From assembly GCA_030639305.1 (NCBI GenBank), contig DAOWCY010000067.1, positions 1 to 31,607 on the forward strand: DNA of 31,607 nt. Direction: 5' to 3'. A program made the translations under genes and the position numbers. A model generated the notes under the pieces. The model worked only from the letters and a program-made list of their open reading frames with translations, was not told the origin of the DNA and made no database searches. Shown here in pieces: positions 15,861-24,013 of this stretch (position 1 is its first letter; every line of letters starts with the position of its first letter). Source of the stretch: JAGLQA01 sp023135565 (GTDB lineage: Bacteria > Acidobacteriota > Aminicenantia > UBA2199).

Positions 15861-15933
15861 GGGCAATTTTATTTTCTCCCGGATCGAATCCCCTACCGGT
15901 GAATTTTAGGGGAAAGGCTAATTTATTAGTTTT

Positions 15934-15978
15934 TGCCGTGCAGCGGCTCATAGGTTGGGGACGCCGTTCCCCCGGGGC
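15934..15978 (-). repeat. Partial copy of the dispersed hairpin repeat
   Basis: Contains only the first GC hairpin (GGGGGAACGGCGTCCCC on the minus strand), the AACCTATGAGCCGCT connector and a decayed second hairpin. The connector corresponds to AGCCTATAAGCCGCT of the full copies. It lies just 3' of the PIN-toxin gene in sense orientation. Confidence 0.55.
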
Positions 15979-15980
15979 TA

Positions 15981-16394
15981 TTACTCTTCATATTTGATCC
16001 AATTCTCTATTTTTAGTTTGGGAATAGACTTAAAGTGTGCGGTATTTCCTGTTATCAAGGTCAATTTGTGTTGAAGTGCGACAGCCGCGATCCTTAAATC
16101 GGGTTCACAGCAGCCGACACCTTTTTTTTTCAAGAGGGCTTTGGTTTTGCCATATATTTTAGCGCTGTGGTCGTCGAAAAATAATATATTGATTTTTGGG
16201 AATACGTGCATTTCATAGGCATCCAGTATTTTATCTTTTTTGGGGGACTTGAATGCTCCGTAATAAATCTCTCCAAGATTAATCGAAGTTGTAAACTGGA
16301 TGTCCATAGGCATATTTTCGATTTTGTGCAAGAGATATTCGGAAGGCCGTTTTTTAATAATATTACTAAGGGTGTCGGTATCGAATAAATACAT
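15981..16394 (-). CDS. PIN-domain toxin (VapC-like)
   Basis: A 137-aa PIN-domain ribonuclease, the toxin of a type II pair. The acidic active site is visible: D5 in MYLFDTDTLS (with D7 adjacent), E42 in NLGEIYYG, D99 in EPDLRIAA, and the ITGNTAHF segment near the C-terminus that usually carries the last polar ligand (Asn here instead of Asp). VapC enzymes cut tRNA or rRNA when the antitoxin is lost. The ATG overlaps the antitoxin stop by one base (TAATG), giving translational coupling. Length and order fit a functional toxin. Confidence 0.9.
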   Translation of the reverse strand: MYLFDTDTLSNIIKKRPSEYLLHKIENMPMDIQFTTSINLGEIYYGAFKSPKKDKILDAYEMHVFPKINILFFDDHSAKIYGKTKALLKKKGVGCCEPDLRIAAVALQHKLTLITGNTAHFKSIPKLKIENWIKYEE

Positions 16395-16666
16395 TAAATA
16401 TCTACCTGCCTGGATTTTTCATCTTTTCTTGCTTTATAGATCATCTCGACCATTTCGTCTATTTCTGAATCTCCCAGGTCTGACAAAGCGCCTTTGGCGC
16501 AGATCAGACCTTCTTTTTTATCTTTTTCGATTTCTTCGATAGGGATGAGAGCGGCGACATTTTTTCCTTTCTTCGATATGTATATTTTTTCTTTGTTGTA
16601 TAGAACCCGGTTAACCAATTCCGACAATTTTGCTTTGGCGTCTGTTATAGCTATAGTTCTAATCAT
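16394..16666 (-). CDS. Phd/YefM-family antitoxin
   Basis: 90 aa. The N-terminal Phd/YefM DNA-binding fold is clear: ITDAKAKLSELVNRVLYNKEKIYISKKGKNVAALIPIEE (written here in parts: ITDAKAKLSELVNRV at about 7-21; IYISKKGKNVAALIPIEE at about 28-45). A C-terminal helical tail (about 60-90) would wrap the toxin. It is expected to neutralise the PIN toxin and repress the operon. A very strong ribosome-binding site (AGGAGGAGGT) precedes the ATG, consistent with the antitoxin being made in excess, and the promoter is a good TTGAAA/TATAAT pair. Confidence 0.9.
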   Translation of the reverse strand: MIRTIAITDAKAKLSELVNRVLYNKEKIYISKKGKNVAALIPIEEIEKDKKEGLICAKGALSDLGDSEIDEMVEMIYKARKDEKSRQVDI

Positions 16667-16682
16667 TTTTACCTCCTCCTGT

Positions 16683-16711
16683 ATTATAGTCTAAACGACC
16701 ATTTTTTTCAA
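16683..16711 (-). promoter_or_regulatory. Promoter of the antitoxin-toxin operon
   Basis: Minus strand: TTGAAA (16711-16706), a 17-bp spacer, TATAAT (16688-16683). The -35 box directly abuts the GC hairpin of repeat copy D, so the repeat may have supplied part of the promoter context. Confidence 0.65.
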
Positions 16712-16852
16712 CCCCGCAGCGCGGGGAGCCCATGAGGGGCGCTTCACGTGGAGAAAAGTTCGTCGCTCAACAAAAGTTTTGATCAAACTTTTTTGAAGGT
16801 TCGGTATGCCGATGCCCCCGACTTCAATTGAATGGGGGAGGCCCCCGGAGGC
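16711..16852 (+). repeat. Dispersed multi-hairpin repeat, copy D (subtype II)
   Basis: Starts with hairpin CCCCGCAGCGCGGGG and continues AGCCCATGAGGGG, GGAGAAAAGTTCGTCGCTCA and the AT-rich hairpin with AAAAGTTT/AAACTTTT arms. It ends in an altered GC part (CCCCCGAC..GGGGGAGG) and GGAGGC. Unlike most copies it lies between divergent genes. Confidence 0.75.
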
Positions 16853-16890
16853 AATGCCGGGAGCGAATCCAGATTAAAAAAAACGGGAAA

Positions 16891-16969
16891 TGTACAAAAT
16901 ACAAGGGTATTTCATACAAGAAATGTCTAAAGTACAAGGCAATTTTGTGCGCAGCGTGTCTAAAATACA
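16891..16969. repeat. Operator-like array 2: three 13-bp dyads, 33-bp period
   Basis: TGTACAAAATACA (16891-16903), TGTCTAAAGTACA (16924-16936) and TGTCTAAAATACA (16957-16969), again with starts exactly 33 bp apart. The orientation is the same as array 1, and the inter-dyad sequence of the first unit (AGGGTATTTCATACAA) is shared with array 1. It lies about 130 bp upstream of the second AAA-nuclease gene and 220 bp upstream of the antitoxin gene. Confidence 0.75.
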
Positions 16970-17062
16970 GGGTAATTTTGTTTTCCCGGGGGGACGGACT
17001 TCAATTTAGAAACCCCGCGAATCCCGGGATTCATAATTTATCGTTTATAATTTGAAACGGGT

Positions 17063-17091
17063 TTGTTTTGACCACCAATTTTTGATAAAAT
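17063..17091 (+). promoter_or_regulatory. Predicted promoter of the AAA/PD-(D/E)XK gene
   Basis: TTGTTT (17063-17068), a 17-bp spacer, TAAAAT (17086-17091). The ATG at 17098 starts seven bases after the box. The AGGAG between them is too close to the ATG to act as a normal Shine-Dalgarno, so the transcript is probably leaderless. Confidence 0.5.
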
Positions 17092-17097
17092 AGGAGT

Positions 17098-18672
17098 ATG
17101 AAGAAAAATAAAAAAGTAAAGGAACAGCAGAGGCCGCGATGGTTTAATACAGCCGGGCTGTGCTTTCCGGGCAAGCATTTCATGGTAGACCCGCTGCCGC
17201 GCTTAAAAGAGGTAGAAGAGTTGATAGCAAAGGAATTTTATTTCACCCTTCATGCCCCGCGTCAGACCGGTAAAACCACCTATCTCCACGCCATGGCCCG
17301 CAAGCTCAATAGTGAAGGAAAATACATCTCGCTGGTCGCCTCATGTGAACGGGCCGGGTACGGCAGTATTACAGTAGAGAAAGCCAATGAAGTCATTATC
17401 GACAGCATATACAGTGCCGCCACGCAGCAATTACCTGAAAATCACCAGCCTGAAAATCCCAGGGACAAAACACACATCGATTTAAAACTTTACCTGGAAA
17501 CATGGTCCCTCAGCCAAAAAAACCCCATCGTACTTTTTATCGATGAAATCGATGCACTCATGGATAATGTGCTTATTTCTGTTCTTCGTCAGTTCCGGGA
17601 CGGTTCCCAATCCCGGCCCACTCATTTTCCTGCATCCATCGTTTTGGTAGGTCTCCGGGATGTCCGGGAATATAAGGCAGCGATACGCGAGGGACAAAAA
17701 TCCATGGGCACCGCTTCTCCATTTAACATAAAATCCGACTCACTGGTCTTGAGGAATTTTTTAAAACAAGATGTCTACAGCCTTCTCGAGCAGCATACCG
17801 CGGATACCGGGCAGGAATTCCCCGAAGAGGTCAAGGCTGAAATCTACCGCCTCAGCGACGGGCAGCCCTGGCTCACCAATGCCTTAGCCAGGCAGATCGT
17901 TTCTAAAATACTGGAAGATGACTTTTCCCGTCCCATAACCGGTGAAATATTGTTCCAGGCCAGGCAGCAGTTGATTTTGCGCCGGGACACGCACTTAGAT
18001 AGTTTAGTGGATAAGCTAAAAGAAGACCGGGTCAAGCGCATCGTCCAGGCGATTATTAATGGTGACAATATAGCCTTCGATATATTGGATGATGATATCG
18101 CCTATGTAAGGGATTTGGGTATCGTTGCCCAATCATCGCCCTTGATGTTTGCCAATCCTATTTATGCGGAGATCGTTCCCCGTGTCATGGCGTCGCCCAT
18201 GCAAGAATTCATCCCCAATGATATCCGGCAGCCCTGGTTTTTAGATGAACAGGGGGGGCTGGATATAACCAAATTGATTAAAGAATTTCAAAAATTTTAT
18301 CGCCGCAACAGTGGGGCCTGGTTGGACCGTTACGAATATAAAGAATCGGCGCATCATTTACTATTCATGGCGTTTTTGCAGAGAATTATTAATGCCGGAG
18401 GCGACATTGTGCGGGAAATGGCAGTAGGGAACGGCAGGATCGATTTGTTGGTAAAATTCAAAAAACAAGAGTTCGCATTTGAACTTAAGATCAAACGGGA
18501 TAATTACACCATTGAAGATGGCAAAGAGCAATTGCATAGGTACCTCGACCGGTTGGGATTAAGCACGGGTTACCTGCTGATCTTCGACCCCGGCAAAACC
18601 GGTTGGGACGAAAAATTATATATAAAAGAAATCGATTATGATCAAAAAAGGATCATCATGGTAGGATGCTGA
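17098..18672 (+). CDS. AAA-like ATPase with C-terminal PD-(D/E)XK nuclease domain
   Basis: A 524-aa member of the AAA-like/DUF1703 group. Walker A APRQTGKTT (53-61) follows the family-typical FYFTLHAPRQ. Walker B is IVLFIDEIDAL (about 144-154), and a sensor-like VGLRDVREY comes later. A winged-helix region (EIYRLSDGQPWLTNALARQI) follows, then a C-terminal PD-(D/E)XK nuclease core with GRIDLLVKF (D) and FAFELKIKR (ExK) at about 444-464 and YLLIFDPGKTGW. Such genes are abundant, often multicopy, in large anaerobe genomes; their function is unknown, with defence or element control suspected. It is the second ATPase-plus-nuclease gene of this island and shares the upstream dyad-array motif with the DUF4143 gene. 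Confidence 0.85.
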   Translation: MKKNKKVKEQQRPRWFNTAGLCFPGKHFMVDPLPRLKEVEELIAKEFYFTLHAPRQTGKTTYLHAMARKLNSEGKYISLVASCERAGYGSITVEKANEVIIDSIYSAATQQLPENHQPENPRDKTHIDLKLYLETWSLSQKNPIVLFIDEIDALMDNVLISVLRQFRDGSQSRPTHFPASIVLVGLRDVREYKAAIREGQKSMGTASPFNIKSDSLVLRNFLKQDVYSLLEQHTADTGQEFPEEVKAEIYRLSDGQPWLTNALARQIVSKILEDDFSRPITGEILFQARQQLILRRDTHLDSLVDKLKEDRVKRIVQAIINGDNIAFDILDDDIAYVRDLGIVAQSSPLMFANPIYAEIVPRVMASPMQEFIPNDIRQPWFLDEQGGLDITKLIKEFQKFYRRNSGAWLDRYEYKESAHHLLFMAFLQRIINAGGDIVREMAVGNGRIDLLVKFKKQEFAFELKIKRDNYTIEDGKEQLHRYLDRLGLSTGYLLIFDPGKTGWDEKLYIKEIDYDQKRIIMVGC

Positions 18673-19413
18673 GACAAATCGCCAATTAAAAATTATCCGG
18701 GATGTTTTGCTATTTTCAATCGACCGAGAGAAAAAAAGGTTACCTAATCGTAAAGTTTTGCTCTTTTCTGGAAAATTTTTTTTTGCATGACTGGAAAGGG
18801 TTTATTATAGAACGTTTACAGGCCAAAACAATAAAAACGTTTATTGATTGACCGGCCAAAATTCCCCGATTGAGACTTGCCGGGAGGTGGCGCTGAGGGG
18901 CTTTTTTGCTTTTTGCCCCGAAGTGACGGGGTGTGTTAGCTCGGTGAATAGCATGTTCGACAATCTTATAGCTTTTTCCCGGTTGTAAGCACCCTTTTGG
19001 GTTTCGGCTTGACCGGGTTGTGGTCGGGCCAATTTTTCGTTTTCGGGATTATCCCGGCAGGGAAAGAAGCAAAAAGGGCGGTGCGTGCAAATGTGCAAAT
19101 TTGTGGAACCGTTATTTAGTTCGTGGCAGCGCCTGAAAGGTCTTCTTGAATACCTCCGAGGTGCGGGACAGTACCTCCGAGGAGTGGCCTTCCTGCCTGT
19201 CCCCTTTCCTGGCTCATAAAAGTTGGTTCTAAAAAAAGATGCTCCTATTTGAACGTACCGTCCTTTTTTTTCATCATTCCAACATTCCAACGCACCGAGC
19301 ACCTTTTGAAGCACCTTTTGACTGGGTCCTCCCATATTAATCATGGGGAAAAATCTTGTTTTTTCACGAAGATTTTTTGATTGGCGCCTAATCGATTGGA
19401 ATGAAGGGATGCT
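18673..19413. other. Intergenic region without a credible gene
   Basis: 740 bp of mixed sequence. The only long open frame (18841-19344, minus) is rich in Cys/Arg/Pro and has no domain signal or ribosome-binding site. Visible structure includes a direct repeat ACCTCCGAGG near 19150 and 19171, an inverted pair GGGACAG/CTGTCCC around it, hairpin GCCCCGAAGTGACGGGGT near 18913, and a repeated GAAGCACCTTTTGA near 19310. The composition suggests decayed mobile or repeat DNA. Confidence 0.4.
19349..19377. terminator. AT-rich hairpin downstream of the DUF433 gene
   Basis: AAAAATCTT (19349-19357) pairs with AAGATTTTT (19369-19377) around an 11-base loop, with A/T runs on both sides. It could terminate transcription in either direction. 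The stem is weak, so this is tentative. Confidence 0.35.
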
Positions 19414-19647
19414 CTAAGCAGCGAAAACTTCTTCATTAGCCATGCATTTGGCTGCATAAAGAAGCGCCGCACGAACATCTGCTTCCTCTAAAAAAGGGTA
19501 ATCCTTCAACAATGCCTCGATTCCTTCTCCGAAAGCCATTTTTTCAACAATCATTTCTATAGGTAAACGAGTACCTTTGATAACAGGCTTTCCAAGCATT
19601 ACTTGGGAATCGATAACGATTCTTTTTAAAAGGGTTCGTTCAGTCAT
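19414..19647 (-). CDS. DUF433 family protein (orphan antitoxin-like)
   Basis: 77 aa, the full length of a DUF433 protein: RIVIDSQVMLGKPVIKGTRLPIEMIVEKMAFGE in the first half (seen as RIVIDSQVMLGKPVIKGTR, about 9-27), then an HTH-like region ending YPFLEEADVRAALLYAA (about 50-66). DUF433 proteins are antitoxins (VapB45 type), usually followed by a DUF5615 PIN-like toxin. No such gene follows here, only unstructured intergenic DNA, so it is an orphan or has lost its toxin. The ribosome-binding site AAAGGA is well placed before the ATG. Confidence 0.85.
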   Translation of the reverse strand: MTERTLLKRIVIDSQVMLGKPVIKGTRLPIEMIVEKMAFGEGIEALLKDYPFLEEADVRAALLYAAKCMANEEVFAA

Positions 19648-19732
19648 TTCAAATCCTTTAATGCTAAAAATCTCATTTTATTTTTCGTAACAACCACAAC
19701 AGGGTTTTGTCAACTGGAAAGGGCCAAAAAAC

Positions 19733-21613
19733 TTAACCGGGTTCTTCCGGCTCATCTATTAAATCATAGGTGAGGGTGTACGAACTACCGTCATAATCGG
19801 TATTCACACTGTATCCGCAATTATAGAAAATATTCAACATGGCCTTGTTCTCCGGTAAAACCGTGGCATAAAATCTCCTGATACCGCGTTTAATGGCAAT
19901 GCCGGTGATGTAATTCAAAAGGAATGAACCCATGCCTTTGGCCTGCCATTCATCCTGCACGATAAATGCCACTTCCGCTGTCTGCGTTTTGGGCTCGAAA
20001 AAATATTGGGCGATGGCAACGATATTCCCCTCGGAAGGCCCGGGTACTATCCCTACTATGGCCAGTTCATTTTTGTAGTCTAAGTTGGTCAAGCGCTGCA
20101 CGTCCCGGTGCGGAAACGTCTGGGTGTGCGTAAAAAACCGTTTCCTCACCGACGAACTGCTGAGAGAATAAAGCATCTCCGAAAGAGCAGCTTCGTCCGT
20201 GGGCTTAACCGGGCGGAAAAATATCTCCGTGCTGTCGCGCAGCGTATCATAATGCTCCAACTCTTCAGGATAGGTGACCTTCTCCCAGGCCAACTCGATC
20301 TGGTCTTCGTGGATGTATTTTTTAGCTTTTGCTGCTTTGATTAGCAGGTTCCTGAATTTGGGATGGGCAATGTCGATCAAAGACAACACCCGCTGCTGGA
20401 TATCTTTGCCATGCAAGTAAGCGATACCGTACTCCGTTACTACATAATGCACATCGCCGCGAGTGGTCACCACCCCGGCCCCGTCCGCTATTTTGTGTAC
20501 GATCCGGGAAACCGTACCGTCCTTTGCCGTGGCAGGAAGCACAATGATGGGTTTCCCCCCACGGCTGCGGGCGCTGCCGCGGATGAAATCCACCTGGCCG
20601 CCGATGCCGCTGTAAAACCGGTATCCTAAGGAATCGGAACACACCTGGCCGGTTAAATCCACTTCCAGGGCGCTGTTAATAGTCACCATTTTGTCATGCC
20701 GGCTGATGACAAAAGGGTCGTTGACATACTCGCTGGGATGGAATTCGATAAAATCGTTGTTGTCGATAAAATCATAAAGGCGCTGCGAACCCATACACAG
20801 GCTGGTAATAACTTTGCCGTGGTTGATGGTTTTTTTGGCACAGGTCACCGCGCCGCATTCGATTAGGTCCATCAGCCAGTCGCCGATCATTTCCGTATGG
20901 ATGCCTAAGTCTTTTTTGCTGCGCAGAAACTCCATTAAGGCCTGGGGAATCCGGCCGATACCGCATTCGATGGTGCTGCCGTCTTCCACCAAACGGGCCA
21001 CATTTTCCGCTATGCGCTGCAGGGTTTCGTCCGCGGCCCCGGCATCTACCGTGAAAACCGGCTCATCATGGAGAACCAGTACGTCGATGGCGTTGATGTG
21101 GATAAAACTGTTCCCTAAAGTACGGGGCATGTTCTCATTGACCTGGGCTATGACGTATTTGGCATTGGCCGCAGCGGACTTTACCACATCCACCGAAACG
21201 CCTAAACTGCACAGCCCGTTCACATCCGGCGGGGTGATCGATATCAAAGCCGCGTCTAAAGGTATCCTGCCGGTTTCGAATTGGTGCGGTATCTCGGAAA
21301 GAAAGATTGGAGTATAACGGGCGATGCCTTTTTCCATGGCTGCGCGGATGTTTTCACCGATAAAAAAGCTGTTGGTGCTGAACCGGGGCCGGAATTTCTC
21401 AACCGCATAGGGAGCGTCTCCCCTGGTTAGAAAATGGAAAATACGAGCGTCGTATATGTGTCTCGAGTAGGCAGTTAACGCTTCGACTAAGTGCCGCGGC
21501 TGCCCGCAGCCCGTACCTATAAAAATGCTGCTGCCCGGCCGGATCAACTGCATGGCCTCTTTTGCACTGCCGATCAAATCGGCGTATGTTTTTTTCCAAT
21601 CAAAATTTTGCAT
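19733..21613 (-). CDS. Acetyl-CoA hydrolase/CoA-transferase fused to a GNAT acetyltransferase
   Basis: 626 aa. Residues about 1-450 are an acetyl-CoA hydrolase/4-hydroxybutyrate CoA-transferase type I fold: GTGCGQPRHLVEAL near 34, GIGRIPQAL near 219, GIHTEM (about 237-242, the segment believed to carry the glutamate that forms the CoA thioester), INSALEVDLTGQV near 312 and VVTEYGIAYLHGK (about 391-403). Residues about 465-626 are a GNAT domain with the acetyl-CoA loop QAKGMGS near 557 and the ENKAMLNIFYNCGY tail. The first half moves CoA between acyl groups and acetate; the second could acetylate protein lysines, as in Pat. It is third in the acuC operon, separated from the synthetase gene by repeat copy E, and has no clear Shine-Dalgarno. 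Confidence 0.9.
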   Translation of the reverse strand: MQNFDWKKTYADLIGSAKEAMQLIRPGSSIFIGTGCGQPRHLVEALTAYSRHIYDARIFHFLTRGDAPYAVEKFRPRFSTNSFFIGENIRAAMEKGIARYTPIFLSEIPHQFETGRIPLDAALISITPPDVNGLCSLGVSVDVVKSAAANAKYVIAQVNENMPRTLGNSFIHINAIDVLVLHDEPVFTVDAGAADETLQRIAENVARLVEDGSTIECGIGRIPQALMEFLRSKKDLGIHTEMIGDWLMDLIECGAVTCAKKTINHGKVITSLCMGSQRLYDFIDNNDFIEFHPSEYVNDPFVISRHDKMVTINSALEVDLTGQVCSDSLGYRFYSGIGGQVDFIRGSARSRGGKPIIVLPATAKDGTVSRIVHKIADGAGVVTTRGDVHYVVTEYGIAYLHGKDIQQRVLSLIDIAHPKFRNLLIKAAKAKKYIHEDQIELAWEKVTYPEELEHYDTLRDSTEIFFRPVKPTDEAALSEMLYSLSSSSVRKRFFTHTQTFPHRDVQRLTNLDYKNELAIVGIVPGPSEGNIVAIAQYFFEPKTQTAEVAFIVQDEWQAKGMGSFLLNYITGIAIKRGIRRFYATVLPENKAMLNIFYNCGYSVNTDYDGSSYTLTYDLIDEPEEPG

Positions 21614-21629
21614 GATAGTAGTTTTTTTT

Positions 21630-21891
21630 GCCTCCGGCGGCGAGGGGGGCTTTTTTGAAAAATCGCCCCCCTCGACCCCCCAAAAAACTTTTATTAAGCG
21701 AAATGCTCTTCTGTTTCTCGAAAGCCCCTAATAGGCTGGGGACGCCGCCCCCTTCTTAGCCTCCGGCGGCCCTGCCGGGGGCCAAACTTTTAAAAAAGTT
21801 TGATCAAAACTTTTGATAATTGAGAATCAAAAACGCTCACACGCTGCTCTTGCCGCGAAGCGGCTTATTGGCTGGGTGCGCCGCACCCCCG
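21630..21891 (-). repeat. Dispersed multi-hairpin repeat, double copy E
   Basis: Read on the minus strand: hairpin GGGTGCGGCGCACCC, then GCCGC-TTC-GCGGC, the linker, the AT-rich hairpin and the CCGGC/GCCGG hairpin. A second, diverged unit (subtype II) follows, with GGGGGCGGCGTCCCC and AGGGGCTTTCGAGAAAC. It ends in a strong 10-bp stem CGAGGGGGGC/GCCCCCCTCG (21641-21650 with 21665-21674) and GCCGCCGGAGGC. It lies between two genes of one operon, in their sense. Confidence 0.85.
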
Positions 21892-21902
21892 GCGAAGGCG
21901 AT

Positions 21903-24002
21903 TTATAAATCGAGAATGATCGTCGCATCCACGGCAATCGACGCAGCGCCTTCGCGTCCTACTACGAAAGGATTAATATCCAATTCCCGGATCTGGGGAA
22001 ATTCGGTAACCAACTGGGACACCCGCTGCAGCCCTTCGGCAATGGCGTCGATATCCACGCCTTTTTCACCTTTGAGGCCGGTCAAAATACTGTACGTCCT
22101 GGTGCCGACCAGCATCTCCCTGGCTTCCGCCGCGGTCAGCGGCGCCGGGTAAAAAGCCACATCCTTCAGGATTTCTACCAATTTTCCACCCATGCCGAAC
22201 ATAATCAACGGCCCGAACCGCGGATCGCGATGCATACCGAGAATCACTTCCTGACCTTTGTCGCACATCTTTTCTACCAGGATGCCGGGGATATTCGTAT
22301 CGGGTCTTATTTTGGGGATGCGGTACATCATCAAATCAAAAGCATCCTTCACCGCTTCTTCGTTTGCCAGACCAAGCTTGACTCCACCTACCTCGGTTTT
22401 GTGAATAATCCCCGGAGACCATACCTTTAATACAACCGGGTAACCGATCTGACCGGCAATATTAGCCGCTTGCTCCGGCGAGGTGGCAATCATGCCTTGA
22501 GGAATAACAAACCCGTAAGCTTCCAGGATGGTTTTAACCTCGATATCTACCACTTCCGATATGCCTGCTTTCAAATGCCGGTTGATTATTTTTTCCACTT
22601 TGCGCCGGTTGACCGGGAAAAGCTTGACCACCCGCTTCGGACGACTGAGCCACATGGAATAATTAACCATAGCTTTGATAGTCGCCACTGCCTTTTCAGG
22701 GAAATCAACCTGGGGAATGTGGGCTTTTCTCAATTTGTTTATCTCTTTTTCCACCCGCGCCGCACCCGGCAGACAGGCCAGGATGGGTTTGCCCGGTTTC
22801 TCTTCGGCTACCCTGATAATAGCCTCCACAACATCGTCACAGCGAGTCAATGCATGGGGGGTTAACATCACCAGGACAACGTGAACCCCGGGATCATCCA
22901 GCACCTGCCTGAGCGCTAGCTCATACCCCTCTGCCAATATATCTCCTATCAGTTCCACCGGGTTATTCACATTCAGGGCATTCTTCAGCCCCTTCGATAA
23001 AGTATCGATAGTAGAGTCCGCCAGCACAGCCAACTGCAAACCTTCCCGTTCGATGGCGTCGGCAGCCATAATGCCCGCGCCCCCGGCGCTGGCAATAATA
23101 ACTACATTGGACCCCCGAGGCAGGGGTAAATTGGCCAGGGCGTGGGCGATATCCAATTGGTGTTTAATAGAGTTGCAGCGCACCACCCCGGCCCGCTCAA
23201 ACACACAATCAAAGGCTTTGTCCATGCCGGTCAACCTGCCGGTATGAGACAGGGCAGCTTTTGCACCGGCAGCAGTTACCCCGGACTTAATCAACAAGAT
23301 CGGTTTTTCACGGCTGATCCGTTCGGCCTGCCGTATAAAATTGTCGCCATCATCGAAGGTCTCTAAATAACCGGCAATCACTTTGGTTTCCGGGTCATCG
23401 GCCAGGGTTTTTATCATGTCCAATTCGCTCAGGTGGGCTTTGTTGCCGATATTGACTACCCGGCTGAAACCCATGCCTAAAGAAGCCGCAATATCGACAA
23501 TGGCAGCCATAACAGAACCGGATTGGGAAAAATACCCGATCTTGCCGGTTTTCGGCAATTCCCCGGTAAAAGCAGCGTTCAGTTTCGTGTGCGGAGACAT
23601 TAAACCGATACAATTAGGGCCGATAACCTCGATGCCCCCTTTTTTGGCGATCCGGGCTATGGCTTCTTCCATGTGGGTGCCGTGCTCGTCTACTTCCTTT
23701 AAACCGGAGGTGATGATAACTACAGCCCTCACCCTGAGCAGGGCGCACTGCTGCAAAATGTCGATAACTACCCGGGAAGGCGTCGTGATAATCACTAAAT
23801 CGGGGACTGCGCCGATAGCCCTGAGATCAGGACAGCAGGTGAACCCCAGCACCTCTTTTTCATTGGGATTAACGGCAAAAATCCTGCCGGGAAAACCGTC
23901 CCGCGTTAAAGCCGAGAGGATGGCGTTCCCAGGTTTGCTTTTCTTGGGCGAAGCGCCCACTAAGGCAATGGATTTCGGATTAAAAAAAAGTTCTGCGTTC
24001 AT
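21903..24002 (-). CDS. ADP-forming acyl-CoA synthetase (acetate-CoA ligase), fused alpha-beta
   Basis: 699 aa. An N-terminal CoA-binding Rossmann domain (SIALVGASPKKSKPGNAIL, about 11-29), succinyl-CoA-ligase-like domains with IGPNCIGLMSP (about 127-137) and the phospho-histidine candidate H253 in SHTGRLTG, and a C-terminal ATP-grasp domain (GYPVVLKVWSPGIIHKTEVGG, about 555-575, given here as KVWSPGIIHKTEVGG; ELDINPFVV near the end). It makes ATP from acyl-CoA or the reverse. It lacks the GNAT domain that related Pat proteins carry; a GNAT is instead fused to the next gene. ATG 24002 is chosen because the family N-terminus starts there; upstream in-frame codons fall within repeat copy F, whose end provides a CAGG purine stretch as ribosome-binding site. 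Confidence 0.92.
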   Translation of the reverse strand: MNAELFFNPKSIALVGASPKKSKPGNAILSALTRDGFPGRIFAVNPNEKEVLGFTCCPDLRAIGAVPDLVIITTPSRVVIDILQQCALLRVRAVVIITSGLKEVDEHGTHMEEAIARIAKKGGIEVIGPNCIGLMSPHTKLNAAFTGELPKTGKIGYFSQSGSVMAAIVDIAASLGMGFSRVVNIGNKAHLSELDMIKTLADDPETKVIAGYLETFDDGDNFIRQAERISREKPILLIKSGVTAAGAKAALSHTGRLTGMDKAFDCVFERAGVVRCNSIKHQLDIAHALANLPLPRGSNVVIIASAGGAGIMAADAIEREGLQLAVLADSTIDTLSKGLKNALNVNNPVELIGDILAEGYELALRQVLDDPGVHVVLVMLTPHALTRCDDVVEAIIRVAEEKPGKPILACLPGAARVEKEINKLRKAHIPQVDFPEKAVATIKAMVNYSMWLSRPKRVVKLFPVNRRKVEKIINRHLKAGISEVVDIEVKTILEAYGFVIPQGMIATSPEQAANIAGQIGYPVVLKVWSPGIIHKTEVGGVKLGLANEEAVKDAFDLMMYRIPKIRPDTNIPGILVEKMCDKGQEVILGMHRDPRFGPLIMFGMGGKLVEILKDVAFYPAPLTAAEAREMLVGTRTYSILTGLKGEKGVDIDAIAEGLQRVSQLVTEFPQIRELDINPFVVGREGAASIAVDATIILDL

Positions 24003-24013
24003 TTTTTTTACCT

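Noticed and set aside
15880..15920. tRNA T-arm-like sequence (GGATCGAATCCCC)
   Set aside because: No acceptor, D or anticodon arms can be built around it.
15782..16969. CRISPR array
   Set aside because: The 33-bp periodic units have no variable spacers: the whole unit is repeated and degenerate, only three times per array, and no cas genes are present.
18841..19344. 167-aa open frame on the minus strand
   Set aside because: Composition is unlike a protein (Arg/Cys/Pro clusters over repeats), with no ribosome-binding site, promoter or domain. The C-terminal 40 residues look more protein-like but cannot be assigned.
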